Source: Pilatotrama ljubarskyi
Taxonomy: Eukaryota; Basidiomycota; Agaricomycetes; Polyporales; Polyporaceae
Direction: 5' to 3'
Length of the DNA: 64,000 nucleotides
Assembly (NCBI GenBank): GCA_022385805.1
Contig: MU277687.1
Span: 1-64,000, forward strand
Positions 33,701-45,606 of this stretch are shown here, in pieces; within the stretch, counting starts at the first letter, position 1; each line of letters opens with the position of its first letter. Made by a program: the position numbers and the translations under genes. The notes beneath the pieces are model-generated. The model was given only the letters and a program-made list of their open reading frames with translations. It did not search any database and was not told the origin of the DNA.

Positions 33701-36700
33701 TCATGTCAGATCGATAATATCGTCCGGGTCGTACGTTCGTGATCGTGGGGGTTCTCTCTGGTTGGAGCTCATGGTAGGTAGCGATGCACCTCTTGCAGCG
33801 GCTTGAGACGAACCAGATGTCGATGCGGTCTTGGTAAGCCTCGCTTTAGCTAGCTGGAGCGGGGCCACCTTCTGAGGTGCTGCTGCAGGCTCGCCTTCCG
33901 AGTCGCTCGAGATCGATATGATGCTCAGATTCGCCGGCAACGGCGCCGGCCTGCGCGCGCAATTGGGTGGTGGAACGGCTTTGCTCGGAGGCAGGACCCG
34001 CCTGCGAGCGGGCAAAGGGGAGGGTGCACGGTCGGACTCTTCCTCCTCTTCCTCCCGTCGAACGTTGGCCGGTGCAGTCCTCCATCCACTCAGGGTAGTC
34101 GGCATGCGGCCCTTCAGCGGGGAAGGCGACGGCGCCCTTTCACCGCCAAAGTCGACCTCGGAGTCGGACTCCTCTTCTTCCTCCCTCCTCGGTGCGTCAG
34201 CAGCCTTCTCCTCCGACCGCGCGCTCCTCGGAGAGGACTGCTTCAGTGACCGTCTCGGGGACTTTTGCAGCGCAGACGTGCGCGAGTCGGAATCAGACGA
34301 GGGAGAGGAGCGGGTGCGCGTCCGCGCCAGGGACGAGCTCGACGAGGCGCCGCCCGTGGTGAAGAGGTCCTCGTCCACCAGCGAGTGCCGCTGCGGCGGG
34401 TCCTTCGCGAAGAAGTCGAGTTCCATCGGGAATGGGCGGATTGCGCGCTGCTTCGAGGGCGAAGAAGCGGGCGGGACCGCAGAGACCGAGGCGGATGTGC
34501 CGGGTTGAGACGGGCCTGCGACCGCCGCATTCTTGTCACCGTCGAGGAAGTCGAGAATTCGACTCGAGCCCCTGCGCGGAGTAGCCGACGTGCTCGCCGA
34601 TCTCTCTGTTGCCTGGGACGAATTGCGGGACAGCTGTGGAGGCCTGGGTATAGGGTGTTCGTCCGAGGATGTGTCCGAGAGAATCAACGTAGGAGCTCTG
34701 CTAGGCGAGCGCGATGGCGCGTCTTTGAACAAGTCGGCCACTCTGGCAGCGGTGCTGTTGTTCACGGGAGCGGCCTTCTTCATGGGCGCCGCCGTTGTGG
34801 TCTTCTTGGCAGCGAAGAAGTCGTCCATTGTCTTGGAAGGGCCGGCCTTCCGCGCGTCGTCGCCTCGAGTAACCGTGCTTGAAGACTTCGTCGCTTTCTT
34901 CGCTGCAGCCGGCTGAGATCTCGGCCTTGGTGGTGGCCGACTGCTCTCAGCACCCGACGTCTCCTCTTCCCCCTCCTCCACAGCCGCAACCACCTTCTTT
35001 CCCTTCTTCGCCGCCGCTCCGCCCGCACCAGCCTTGGACGATGACGCAGTCCCGGTGGCAGCGCCCTTCCTCCCCTTCCCCTTCGCCGCCTTCTTCTCCG
35101 CCTTCTCCCTCTCCTTCGCCTCGAACTCCTCCACCAGCTCCGGCTCGACCATCTCCACCATGCACGCAGGCAGCCATATTCTGAGGTGGCTGTCCGGCGG
35201 CGGTGGCGGTTTCTTCACCTTCTTCTTCGCCTTCTTCCCTGCTCCGCCCTCGTCGTCCTCGTCCTCTTCGTCGCCCTCGTCCTCGTCGTCGGACAGGTCC
35301 GGGGGAAGAGCGGTGCGCAGGCCCCTGATGCCGGCCTCGCACAAACGCACGAGCTGCGCAGGCGCGATCTCGAGCCGGTACTCGAGGATGTTGTCCGTAG
35401 AGGGGTGTCGTCGGGAGGAATGGATCTTCACGATGAGCCGCTCGGCGTCCTCTTCGTCGTCCTCGTCCACTGTTGTGGTCGTGGCGCGCCACGCGTGCGG
35501 GCTGTCCAGCCTCAGCGTCGAGAAGTGCTTCGCGATCATGCTCGAGGGCGTGCCCGGTGGGGCGCGGCGCTCCTTGCCGTTCTTCCGTGGGGTGACGGGT
35601 GGGACTGCTGTGCTCCCAGCTCTCGACCTCGACGCGAGCAGCGCGGCCTTTCGGTCCCTCAGGATAGCAGCGCGCCGCAAGATGCGGAGCACGGCAGAGG
35701 GCCAGAGGACGGTCCTGAAGCGCTTGATGATGATCTCCTTGATGCCCCACTCGAAATACATCTCGCACAGCGCCGCGATCTTGCCCAGGTCCGGCTCCTT
35801 GTCCCAGTCGACGACCGCGTTCTTGTGTCCGGGGCCCTTGGCCTCGGAGGTGACCGGGGTGGTGTAGGCGAGCACGACATCGATCCGCGGAAAGTCCTCT
35901 GGGACCGACTTGGCGAGCTTCGGGCTCTTGCGCGGGAGGTGCCCGCGGGAGTTCGTGCGCAGTTCGTCCCGGATCTCCTGGCGCCAGCCCACGAGGAAGT
36001 CCTCGAGCTCTGCGCGCGACATGGTGCGAGCGGCCTGGAGGAGGGAGTCTCCGAACCCGCACTTGGCGAGCCCGTGCGCGGTGGTGACGCCGCAGCCGTC
36101 GAGACCTTCCTGGCAGTAGTCGCCGCCGCGCAGGATACCGATGAGGATGAGGCCGCCTTGCGTGAGCTGTATGTGCTCGTGGTTGAGGATGTCGGAGGAG
36201 CGGTAGATCATGGCGTGGTTCCCGTCGTCCTTGCCGGCGGCGTTCTTGAGCGAATGGCCACGGTTCCCGGACAGGGTGGCGCTCGGGCTGTATCGGGAGG
36301 ATGAGCAGCGGTACGCCAGGAACGGCGCGGATACGTACTTGCGAATGACAGTGTTGGCACCAAAGAGGAAGGTGTCGACGTCGTCTGAGAGCACGGCGTC
36401 AACGACGCCGATGCGGTTGAGGTACGCGAGCTCTGCCTCGGCTTCTCCAGGAGCCTTGGGACGCGAGGACAGGTGAGGTGTCTGGGCACGCCCTGGGAGA
36501 AGAGATGCGTGGGCCACTCACCATCCTCCACTCGAAGCCGAAGGCAGTGATGATTTCCTGCATGCCCTGGACCATCCAGTGGTTCTTTCCGGTAATCCGC
36601 TTGCCCCGCTTCATGTCGGGGCGCTTCGGACCGTCGAACACGAACAGCGGGAGGAAGGGCATGCTCATGAGGCGTGTGCAGCGGAAGAACATCGTCCTGA

Positions 36701-36942
36701 GCTCCGGGTTCTCGCCCTCTCGGCCGTAGGTCGCGTGGAAGAACCAGATGCTGGCATCGACACCGACGCGAAGGCCGCGCTTCCCGTCCGGGTTTGCCTC
36801 GAAGCCATCTTTCACCGACAGATGCGTGAGGGAGCGTGGCTTTCCCGCTGGCCGTAGGATCTAGTGGAGGCGCTATACTTGAGTGACGCAGAGGACGCGG
36901 AGAGCACGGGCTACGCACGTCCCAGAGACCTGCTACGCCCAT
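33701..36942 (-). CDS. GEN1: GEN1/Yen1-type Holliday-junction resolvase (XPG/Rad2 family)
   Basis: A structure-specific nuclease that cuts Holliday junctions and flaps late in recombination. Exon 1 encodes MGVAGLWD, the strict XPG-family N-terminus. The next exon gives GLRVGVDASIWFFHATYGREGENPELRTMFFR and PLFVFDGPKRPDMKRGKR. The XPG-I block APGEAEAELAYLNRIGVVDAVLSDDVDTFLFG supplies the catalytic acidic residues, and GGDYCQEGLDGCGVTTAHGLAKCGFG is the helix-two-turn-helix. After EWGIKEIIIKRFRTVLWPSAVLRILRR comes a chromodomain-like segment (about 35350-35460) and DSHLRIWLPACMVEMVEPELVEEFE. The last 450 residues are disordered, with Lys/Ala-rich and Ser-rich stretches, KTMDDFFA-type short motifs and a terminal DIIDLT. 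Introns follow codon 8 and lie near 36500 and 36300. GEN1 and Rad27/XPG share motifs, but the chromodomain-like part favours GEN1. Confidence 0.92.
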
Positions 36943-38008
36943 CTGCCAGATGCAAGCAACGTATCGTAGACCAACAAGGCCAAGCGAGCCCGAGCACGGG
37001 CGCCTCCGTGACACTCCGCGTGACCGTTCGCGACTCATCTATCTGCACCCGTCACCCGTCGCGTCGCGAGGCACCGCCTCACGTGCCCGCATTCGCACGA
37101 GTGCTCGACCGCTCCTTCCACGCAGCTCTCGACACCCTCGCAAAGACGCAGGCATATCACAAGATGCATACACAATACGTATACTACACTCATACATGGT
37201 ATGCAAGACTCAGCACTCTCGGCATCGACGGAACGCGAACGCGAGTGGACCCCTGCGGACGCACTGCGCGCGACAGGAAAAACGAAGCCGTAACCGAAGA
37301 CGAAGACGAAGGACGAAGTACAGATACATAGATACGATAGGGCCAGGGACACGCGCAGAACACGCAGTCCGAGTCCGTTCGTACGTATCAGAGACGGATC
37401 GGGCCGGACGAGGAGGCAAGCATACGGAGGCATACCAAGTCCTGCGGAGGGGGGGGAAGGGGCGCGTGCACTTATCGACGCTCCATCACAGCGCTCATCT
37501 ACGCAGAGCAAAACGCCTGCAGGCGAGGTAATGGGACGATGGGATGCGGTGGGCGCGATGGGAGGATTAGAGAGCAGTAGCATAGCGGCGTGATCGTGCT
37601 GATCGTGGTATGTACGATTGCGAGCGGCTGCAGGACCGGAAAGCAATATCGATGCTGGGATACGGGATGGTTGACGATGCGATATGTTGGGTTTCTTGAC
37701 TATGCAGTGAGTGTTGCAGTTCTGATACGATTGAGGAAACACATGAGGAGGACGACGCCCCGACACAGCGTCCATTTACGAAGGCGAAATGTGGGCCTTG
37801 ACTTCTTGAGACAGATGAGAGGCACAGGAACGAGCCAGCAGCGCTTCGTTGCACTCGTGAGGCAGCGGGGTATTGGCGGTCTTGACGTCCACGAACCGAT
37901 GAACGTCAGTTCGGGTGACGTAGTCGAACCGTTAAGGAAGAATAGCGGGACCTATGCAAGCCGCTCGTTTCGCTCGTGGTGGCAGATGAAGGAAAAAGAT
38001 TGGGTATA
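36943..38008. other. GEN1 upstream region
   Basis: About 1.07 kb between the GEN1 start and the 3' end of the Cid1-family gene, both on the minus strand. A purine-rich stretch GAAGACGAAGACGAAGG lies at about 37295-37315. Overlapping frames on both strands (for example 36950-37531 + and 37035-37775 -) carry no conserved blocks and are probably chance. No RNA gene is seen. Confidence 0.4.
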
Positions 38009-41000
38009 CTATCGCTCAGCAGGAGCATCTTGCAGAGAGCCCGCCTGCTCGGATGTTTCAAAGGCTGTGACCGGCATGGTGGTCTCATACGCGGTCTTCG
38101 TTCCCTCACCGCGCTCCGTCTGAGGGCTCTGATCCCCTGCCAAGGGAGACACCGGGGAGCATACCGGGCTCGGCGGCTTTCCAGACTGCTCATGCTCCTC
38201 GGAAGCAACCACAGCCTCCTTGGGCGCGACCTCCTCTCGCTTCGAGACTCTCCCCTCCGAGATAGGCACCACAGGAAGGGGCGTCGCCACCTCATCGCCC
38301 TTCTCCAGCGCATCCAGCGGCGGTACCGGCGCATCCAACAACGGCGCCGGCGCCCTCAGCGGACTCACGGCTGCAGCATCCGCCGGAGCACCCTTCGCCA
38401 CGCTCTGCGCGGGAGACGGCGGCGATGTCGACAACGGAGACGAAGATGGCGCGTACTGTGAGCTCGCGCACGACATCGGCGGCGACGCGCTCCCCGACCC
38501 AGACGAATGCGACGCGAACGGTGACGACGAACGCAACTGCGCCGCATCAGCAGCTTCCTGCCTCTGCTGCTGCTGGTGCTGCGAGTGCAGATGAGCGTGC
38601 AAGGAGGCGTTTTGCGCCAACACGCGAGGGTCCGGTCCCGCGAGGCTACGTTCCCGGTCCGCACGCAGGCGCGGCGGGAGGTTGACCGGACTCGGCCGCG
38701 GGCTCGGGTACGCCTGCTGCGCGTAGGAATACGAATGCGGCGGGTTGCGCTGCGTGGACAGGAACGGCGGCGAGCGCGAGCGCGAATGCGAGTGCGACTG
38801 AGAATGTCGAGGGCCCAGCGTGGTGCCGGAAATGGGAGCTGGGAAGTGGTGCACGGTCGCGGGAGGCGTCGGCGCGGTGACTGTCGCGTTCGAATGTGAA
38901 TGGCGATGCGAAGACGTGTGCCCGGAGGGTGCCTGCATGGGTGCCAACGGCGTAGGCGACTCGACGGTTAGTCGTGAGGGGCCTGCGACAGGCTCGTCCT
39001 GGGCTCTCGCACCGTCGATCACAGACGCACGGCGGATCGTGATCGGAATGTCACTCGGCGACGCAGACGGCGAGCGACTCCTACTTCGACTCCTACTTCG
39101 ACTCCTGCTTCTGCTCCGACTCCGACTCCTACTCCTACTCGACCCGCGATCCCCGCTGCCGTACGAGCGTACACGGTCATACTGCGATTGCGGCGCCGCA
39201 TGCTGCATCTGCGGACTAGCCCGCACCGCCATCGCGCGGTAATACATCCTCTCGCGCTCGCGCGGCGGGATCGCCTCATAGTACACATTCCCGCTGGCCT
39301 GCGCATGCTCCACAGCTTGCAAAGCGTATCGCGGCGCACTGTAGTGCACAGGTGGGGACACATGCGCCTGGTACGCCGCTGCCGCCAGGTGGTTCGGCGT
39401 GACGACAGGGGTATTGGGGAGGGAGAACCGGTTGACATTTCGCACCGGGAAGGACATCGAGCGCCGCGGGGTATGCGTGTCCATCCGTGGCGGGGGCGTG
39501 AAGCCCTCAGTGCGATCTCCAGGAGTAGCACGCCCGCTTGTGTTACCCGGAGTTGTGCTCGCCTGCTGAGCCATCCGTGACGCCGGACGACCGCGCAACC
39601 TGGAAATCATCTTCACGTCGATACCGCCCTCCATGCGGGAGTTGACGGGCAGAGCGACGTTCGAGACCAAGCCAGAACCAGATGGATCGATCCCAAACTG
39701 TCCCTGGATCGAGCGCTGCTGCTGCAAAGCAGCCAACTGCCGCTCACGCAACTCGCGACTGCGGTAGACAGCACCCTCCTCGATGTACGACTTCACCGAC
39801 CGCACGTCGTCGCTCTCCGCAATCGACTGGCGATCGTCATCCGTGTGCGTCTCGCTGTTGTTCGATGACGCATACTCCTTCTCTCGCAGTCGACCGCCGC
39901 TAGACGCCGTCGCGAGCGCGAGGCTCTGACCGAGACGGTCCTCGAAGGCCGAACGGTCCTCCTCAGGTGCCTCAGGCGGCGGAGGGCTCGTCCACTTCCC
40001 ACGTATGGGCGCCATATGGTCAAGTTTGTCGACCGGCAGACGGAGGGGTATGCTGCTAATGCTGATGCTGCGACCGGGAGAATCGCGCGGAGACAGCGGG
40101 GATGGGGAGACCGGTGAGGACTGACCCTGCGCAGGCGATCTCGGAGACGCCAGCTCCTCGGGGGCTGGGACAGGGAAGCCATTCGGCCGCATCGGGCTGC
40201 TGCCAACAGTGTAGGGCGTTTGCGGAGGTATGGAGTTGAGGCGAGGGGGACCGGCAGACGAACGCTGCCGGTTAGGCGGAGGACCGAGGGTCTCGTCTTT
40301 GCGCTCTTCGCAGAGTTCTGCCAGGGCAAGAATAGCGCGGTCAGGCCGGGCTTGGAGGATCCGCGAGGCTCGCATAAACTCCCCGCGGATCTGCACGGCA
40401 ACGTCAGCACATGCTTGATGTGAGAAGCGCAGCCACTCACCGTGTACAGACCGTCCTTCGTCACGCAACGCGCCACATTGAAGTCGGTCTCGAAAGGATC
40501 CTGCGAGATGTCAGAACAGCTCCACTGAACTCGTAACAGATGGTCAGCTTACTTCGATGCATAGCCGATTCCGTTCACGTCCCGTTCCGTAGTCCTGGAG
40601 ATTATCTCGGATGAGTGGTTGTCGCAGATCATGCGGGGCGTCACAGCTCACCTCACTCAACCAGCCTTTGTCCCCTTTCTTGAGGAGGCCCGCTCTGATC
40701 GAGGCCACCCCAGTGTTGTATGCAAAGTCGCGAGAGTAGAACTTGAAGAAGTCCATCAGCCTGTGGATATTTATTAGCAAGTATTTGAGTGGATGCAAGG
40801 AAATGTACGGACAGCTCGGCGACCGTTTCGGTATTCGAAGACTTCCACCGCTGCCGCAGAAGCTCTATGTCATCGAAGAACCTGTATACAGTCAGTATCT
40901 TATCAGTGAACGTCGGATCTGTAAGCTGCGCACCATATATTATATCCATTTAGATGCGACTCCTCCTGCAGTACAGATAGTCAATATCACGCCGCATGCG

Positions 41001-41988
41001 CACGTGGTCGGGCACGTACCTCGGAGATAGGCCGCAGAGGCGGCATTTGCTGTAAGTTAGGGAGTACTGGCGGATTCTTGACATGCACAAGGAAGTAGAT
41101 TACAAGGAGAACGTAGCCGTATGATGACAGGGTGCCCTTGTACGGCGAGTTAATTTTGCTGAAGGAGGATGAGCCACGGTGCGCTCGCATCGGATAAGCT
41201 TATGCGCTTACCGCCGTTTGCTCCATACTTTGACTGAAGGGCATAGGCTCAATGACATGCGGCGCTGAACCGGCGTGATCGACTTACGGAATAGTACCAT
41301 CGTCCGCACTCGAGCGGGGTCGATGGAGGCGTAGCACATCAATAGTCGTGTGTTCTCGAGCGCAAGCCTGTTCTCGAACCCGATGTCACAGGCGATACCA
41401 AACGGCAACGCCGGTGAGGGGTCGAGGGTGAGCTTCACGATCGGTATTCGAGCGTGGGGGAGCGGCTTGACATGGAACTTGGTTTCTGTATAGTCGCCGA
41501 TGGGTTCGCCGATCCCACACCCTCGAGCACGCTACGTACCTCGTTCCAATAGATCACCGACCATGGTGACGAGATCGGACGCGTTGAGACGCTCCCCAGA
41601 GTCGATGAGACAGCACAAGTCCATGTCTTGGTGACATGCAGCGATCAGCAGCTCACCCGGGGATCGGCCACAGAAGAAACGACGCACCGGAGTTCTTGAG
41701 GCTGAAGCCGTTCGCGGAGCTGCCGAAGGAGAGGAGTCTGCTATCGGGCTCGATGGTGCGGATGAGGCGTTCGAGGAGCTTGCGGACGTCCTCCTTGACG
41801 GCCATCTCCTCCGGGGTGGGGAGAAGCTGGACGACGAACTCGAAGAGACATTGCGAGAAGTCTGTGACGAAGCGCTGCCGCGAGATGAGACGACGATGCT
41901 GCTGGGGCGGAGAGTTGGGGTCGAGGAACTGCTGGCGCGGGGACGGTTGGCCGGAGCTGGAGGGGGGCGGGGCGAAGGCAGTTGCCAT
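38009..41988 (-). CDS. Cid1-family poly(A)/U polymerase with long RS-rich tail
   Basis: A non-canonical ribonucleotidyltransferase of the Cid1/Trf4 type that adds A or U tails to RNA. The first exon (from 41988) encodes LLSFGSSANGFSLKNS, the G-S helical-turn motif. After an intron comes DMDLCCLID with the paired metal-binding aspartates, then PFGIACDIGFENRLALENTRLL with the third acidic residue. The PAP-associated part has SYGYVLLVIYFL, then DFFKFYSRDFAYNTGVASIRAG, and finally RNRLCIEDPFETDFNVAR, the family signature, formed across the intron near 40555-40498. About 750 C-terminal residues follow that are largely disordered: Pro/Ser-rich blocks, a run of ten or more Arg-Ser dipeptides (complement of about 39070-39150) and Gln/His-rich stretches. 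It probably acts in the nucleus or cytoplasm on small or decaying RNAs. Whether it prefers A or U cannot be told. Confidence 0.88.
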
Positions 41989-43771
41989 AGGTGAGAGGGG
42001 AGACTGCGAAGACGCAGCGGGGGATCCGACCAGCAGACTGTGCGAAGGCGATACGACGTCGAGTGCGACGACGAGCAGGTGGCGTGGACAACGGCGCGGT
42101 CGTCGAGGACGGACGGGCTGGCGGTCGAGGACGGTCGAGGGAGGGGGAGGGGCAGAGAAGCGGCTTGGGCTCTGGTGTTGTTGAGCCTGTTATGGAACGA
42201 ACGCCGTCCGTCTCTCAGAACACTCTCGGCTGCCACTCGGCTCCTCCCAGCGCTACTGTACCGCACACCATCTCCTTTACCGACCACTACCACAATCACT
42301 CCTCTTTGAGTTCCATTGCATCTGCACTACGACTTCATCTGTCAAAGACAGCATACCCAGGGTATCTCTAAGACGTTACTGACAGGCTACCGCAGTGCCC
42401 GTGCAGGAATACGAACACGGTCCGCACCCGCCAAAGATAGCCTGGAAATAGGCTCGGAGAGTTCCCCTCCTCACAGACCCTCCACAGGACCCGCCGCCTG
42501 CCCAGCCCCAGGGCTTGGGTACGCTCACCACACTGCTGAGATGCATGAGAGCTGTAACATGATCCGGCGTTGATTTTCGCCCCACATCATGCACAGACTC
42601 GAAGAAGCGCCTCCATGTGCACGTCTCTTGATCATGCTCACGCCCATAGGGCGCACTCGAGCCCCGGACCCATCACGGTGGCCTGCGCTGATTAGGAGCT
42701 CGCGGTACTCACGCAGGCGCGTGCATTCCGCGTCCTTCGTTCTGCATTACAGTTCGCGTGCGGCCGCCCCTCGAAGGCCTAGCAAAGTACGTCATGAGAG
42801 AATGTATCCGGCACTGGCCTCGTCCTGGGTCCTGTGAGAAGCAGAGTCAAATGCGGGCGGGATCCCCGGTGGGGGGTACGAAACACGGGCTCTCACACAG
42901 TGTCCATCTCGGACCCGTCGATTTGGGTGCCTCTCAAGGAGTCACGCCGATGCACACGGCCCTGGCCCGGGACACGGACAATGAAGCCGCTTCGACGAGT
43001 GTGAGTAGCCTACTTGCATGTGAGTCGGACGGTTAGAATCGAGTTTGAATCGTCGTGCCACGTCCAGGGATAGGTCAATCTAAGTTGATCATGAGACGTC
43101 GACCGTTGACATCTTTGGCATTGGGATACTCTCCTGAACTATCCCACCACCCTGTAACCGCTCTCAGCATTAGCATGGATTCTTGTGCGGTTCGGGAAAC
43201 CGTGCCCACCTATCGAGCTTACCCTGCCAGTCAGACTCAAGCTTGGGATTTGCAACATGACCCCGTGAACGGTGTCATGAACGCGACCTGATGGGCTGCG
43301 CTGTAATGCTCCGGCTTCGACTTGCAAGACCCTTCAACTTACACCAGTCCAGCGGGGTGACTAGTTGACTCCTGTCTGGCGGGTCTCCGAAGTACCCACC
43401 TTGTATCTGATACCGGATCCGATCCCGCCTGTGCGACGAACGCGGCACTTCGAAGACGACTTTCAGGTCCAAAAGAAGTCCACGAACATACATAATAAGG
43501 GGGATCAACAGCAGAAGAAATGCGGCAGCTGTCAGGGACAGGGGACTGCCGAGCTGGAGCCAGCCTTTCGAAGCGTCTCAGCATGGCGTGCAGTGACCCT
43601 CGACCTTTCAGCAGACTGCGACAGTGTGAGTGAGGCTATAAGACAGTCAAGCCAATGAAGCATGCGTCATGGTATGGCGACGGACCTCAACTTGCGCACA
43701 CAAGCCACGTAGTAAGCCTTGCAGCATATCCGGGAAGACCACTGGCAGGGTATCCTGCGTCAAGCATTGCG
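41989..43771. other. Gene-poor interval upstream of the Cid1-family gene
   Basis: About 1.8 kb. The first 350 bp are the promoter side of the minus-strand Cid1-family gene; the frames there are shadows. The remainder shows no confident gene. A minus-strand hydrophobic frame at about 43390-43560 (SLTAAAFLLLLIPLIMYV) with a possible donor after it may be a remnant exon (see findings). I see no RNA gene or clear repeat. Confidence 0.35.
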
Positions 43772-45099
43772 CTAAATTACAATGCGGAAGCGTGAGCAGA
43801 ACAAAATGCTACAATTGGGAGGTAGTCGGAAGACGGCTTCTCGAGTATCCGCCGATTCGCCGGGCAACTCTTCAGCTATCTTCGTTGTGTTCCAAGGACG
43901 CCACACCTGCAGCCCTTTCCCTTCCTTGAGATCGTCTAGCGTATGCGCCCTCGCGGCCGCCGAGCCGGGATTGCCGAAGTCCAGTACAACAGCCACGTCC
44001 TCCTCTCGCGCACTCCCTGAGGCCGCCTTCGTACACCGGGCGACGCACAACCGGGGCACGCTCTGGGAGCGCTGGAGACTAGCGACGGAAGAAACGTGCA
44101 AGACCTCTGCAACTCGCAGACACAGATCCGGCGTGACCCTAGAATGCGCCTGCGGCCGCTGGGCCTGGAGCTCCATGTCCTTGTACCACAGCGTCAACGT
44201 CGTGCTATGCTTCGCAAAGATGCGCTGAGCACGCTCCGCCAAGCCGCCCCTATGAACCCTCACTCATCAGCCACGCACCGCTTCAGCGCCGAAACCAGAC
44301 ACACTCGCCTGATAAACTTCGCGCTCTTCGCCTTCGACGCCTTCTCGGGGCTCTGTCCGAGGCCTCGCTGCAGCTCGCGCTCGGCTGGGGGGACGTAGCT
44401 CGCGGCGTTTTGCTCCAGGTAGATGCCGAGGAGCTCGTCAGTGCCGCTCTCCGTCCGCGGGTCCATTGCTACGGCGACACGCGTCGTCGAGATCGTCTTC
44501 AGCTTGCTCGCATCTGGCATGGCAGGGCCCACGGCAGGGACAGGTGGGGGCTGCAGCGGGCGCAGGTTTCGTGGTGGGTCCTTAGATGGTGCAGGAGGCG
44601 GTAAGACAGGTTGGAATTGTTGCAGAGTGCCTTTGGAGAAGGGTTCGGCCGGCACTTTGGGCTGAACAGGCGCAGAGACTCTATGTGCCGCCAATATGGA
44701 CGCATTCCTCCTCTGTGCGGGTCTCAAGCTAGGTTCTGAGACAGGCTGCCGAGGCACAGGTATCCTCGAGTGCTGCTTGGGCGGGAGTCGGACGGCGGGT
44801 GGTGATATAGGCCTGTTCGACGGACCGGCGACTGGAGGTGGTGGCAGCGGTGACAGTTTCCGAGCAAGCATCGGTTTCGAGCTTAACTTCGACCTCTTGG
44901 TGTTTTCAAACGCAGATGCAAACTTGCGAGCCGGAGCTTTCGCGGCAGCGCGCCTTGAGCTCTCGAAGCCGTCCGGTGTGTGCATGAGCTTGCGCTTCTT
45001 GGGAGGCGAAGGCTCGGCCTGTTGAGTTCCTAGAGACTTAGCGCATATACTCCCGCATGAGGTGTACTGCAGTACTGTTGAATCTATGGGTGGTGGCAT
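43772..45099 (-). CDS. Uncharacterised basidiomycete protein with conserved C-terminal domain
   Basis: Two exons joined by a likely GC-AG intron of about 60 bp (donor AG|GCGAGT near 44305, acceptor near 44247) give about 420 residues. The N-terminal two thirds is disordered and basic/Pro-rich, with a nuclear signal candidate PPKKRKL near residue 33 and many PPP blocks. After YVPPAERELQRGLGQSPEKASKAKS comes a compact region. It has LAERAQRIFAKHSTTLTLWYKDMELQ, then VAVVLDFGNPG, GKGLQVWRPWNTTKIAEE and CSILFCSRFRIVI at the stop. The G-x-VW-x-PW followed by a terminal RF-x-IV strand suggests a small beta-barrel (OB-like) domain, but this is only an impression. I know no function. The start at 45099 is the first methionine of the long frame. 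Confidence 0.7.
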
Positions 45100-45606
45100 T
45101 CTGGTGCGATGGCTTCGTTAGGGCTCAGGCTGCCACTCGCAAGCACTGGGAATTGTGGCTGAGTGATCGAACAACGCGGCTGGGCTGGGTTCCTTGGGTG
45201 CGTCACTGCTTCAAGTAGCCTGGCATACAGTCAAGCTCACAGCAGCCTGAAAGCCATTCGTTAGTGGAAACAGCTAGCCTCCGGCTTGTGTATGAACTTA
45301 CGCTCAGTGGTGGTGGTGTTGGACTGGTGCATGTTGCGGTAGCGCCGGGGGAGTGCGGCGGGGCGCCTAACTACTTCAGCATGATACCTCCACCACGTGG
45401 CTACGTATCCCGATCAAGTGCTACGCGCCGTTGACGCGGTCATCGACCCTCGAACCCGCTCTTGGACTGGCCATTGGACCGGCGAGCCGGACTGACTCTA
45501 CAATATTCAGAACGTATCTCTGGAATAAGGCTCCCATTCATCCGACTCTCTTCACGAACAGGGCATAGCTGTGTCTGTCGGTCTCACATCCCGACGCCCG
45601 GAAACC
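45100..45606. promoter_or_regulatory. Divergent promoter region
   Basis: These 507 bp lie between divergent start codons, so they should hold both promoters. There is no TATA box that I trust and no coding signal. Confidence 0.4.

Noticed and set aside
34947..36062. 371-residue minus-strand frame inside GEN1
   Set aside because: It is in the wrong frame relative to the conserved XPG and chromodomain-like blocks, and its Arg/Gly-rich composition is typical of a shifted frame.
35034..36304. Long plus-strand frames (277 and 372 residues) opposite GEN1
   Set aside because: They are antisense shadows produced by GC-rich third positions in the GEN1 coding strand. They have no family motifs, while the minus strand has the full XPG signature.
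36950..37775. Overlapping frames upstream of GEN1 (193 + and 246 -)
   Set aside because: They are mutually antisense, without splice sites or family features, in the promoter region of GEN1.
41636..42371. Plus-strand frames opposite the first Cid1 exon
   Set aside because: The minus strand has the nucleotidyltransferase G-S motif; the plus frames are shadows.
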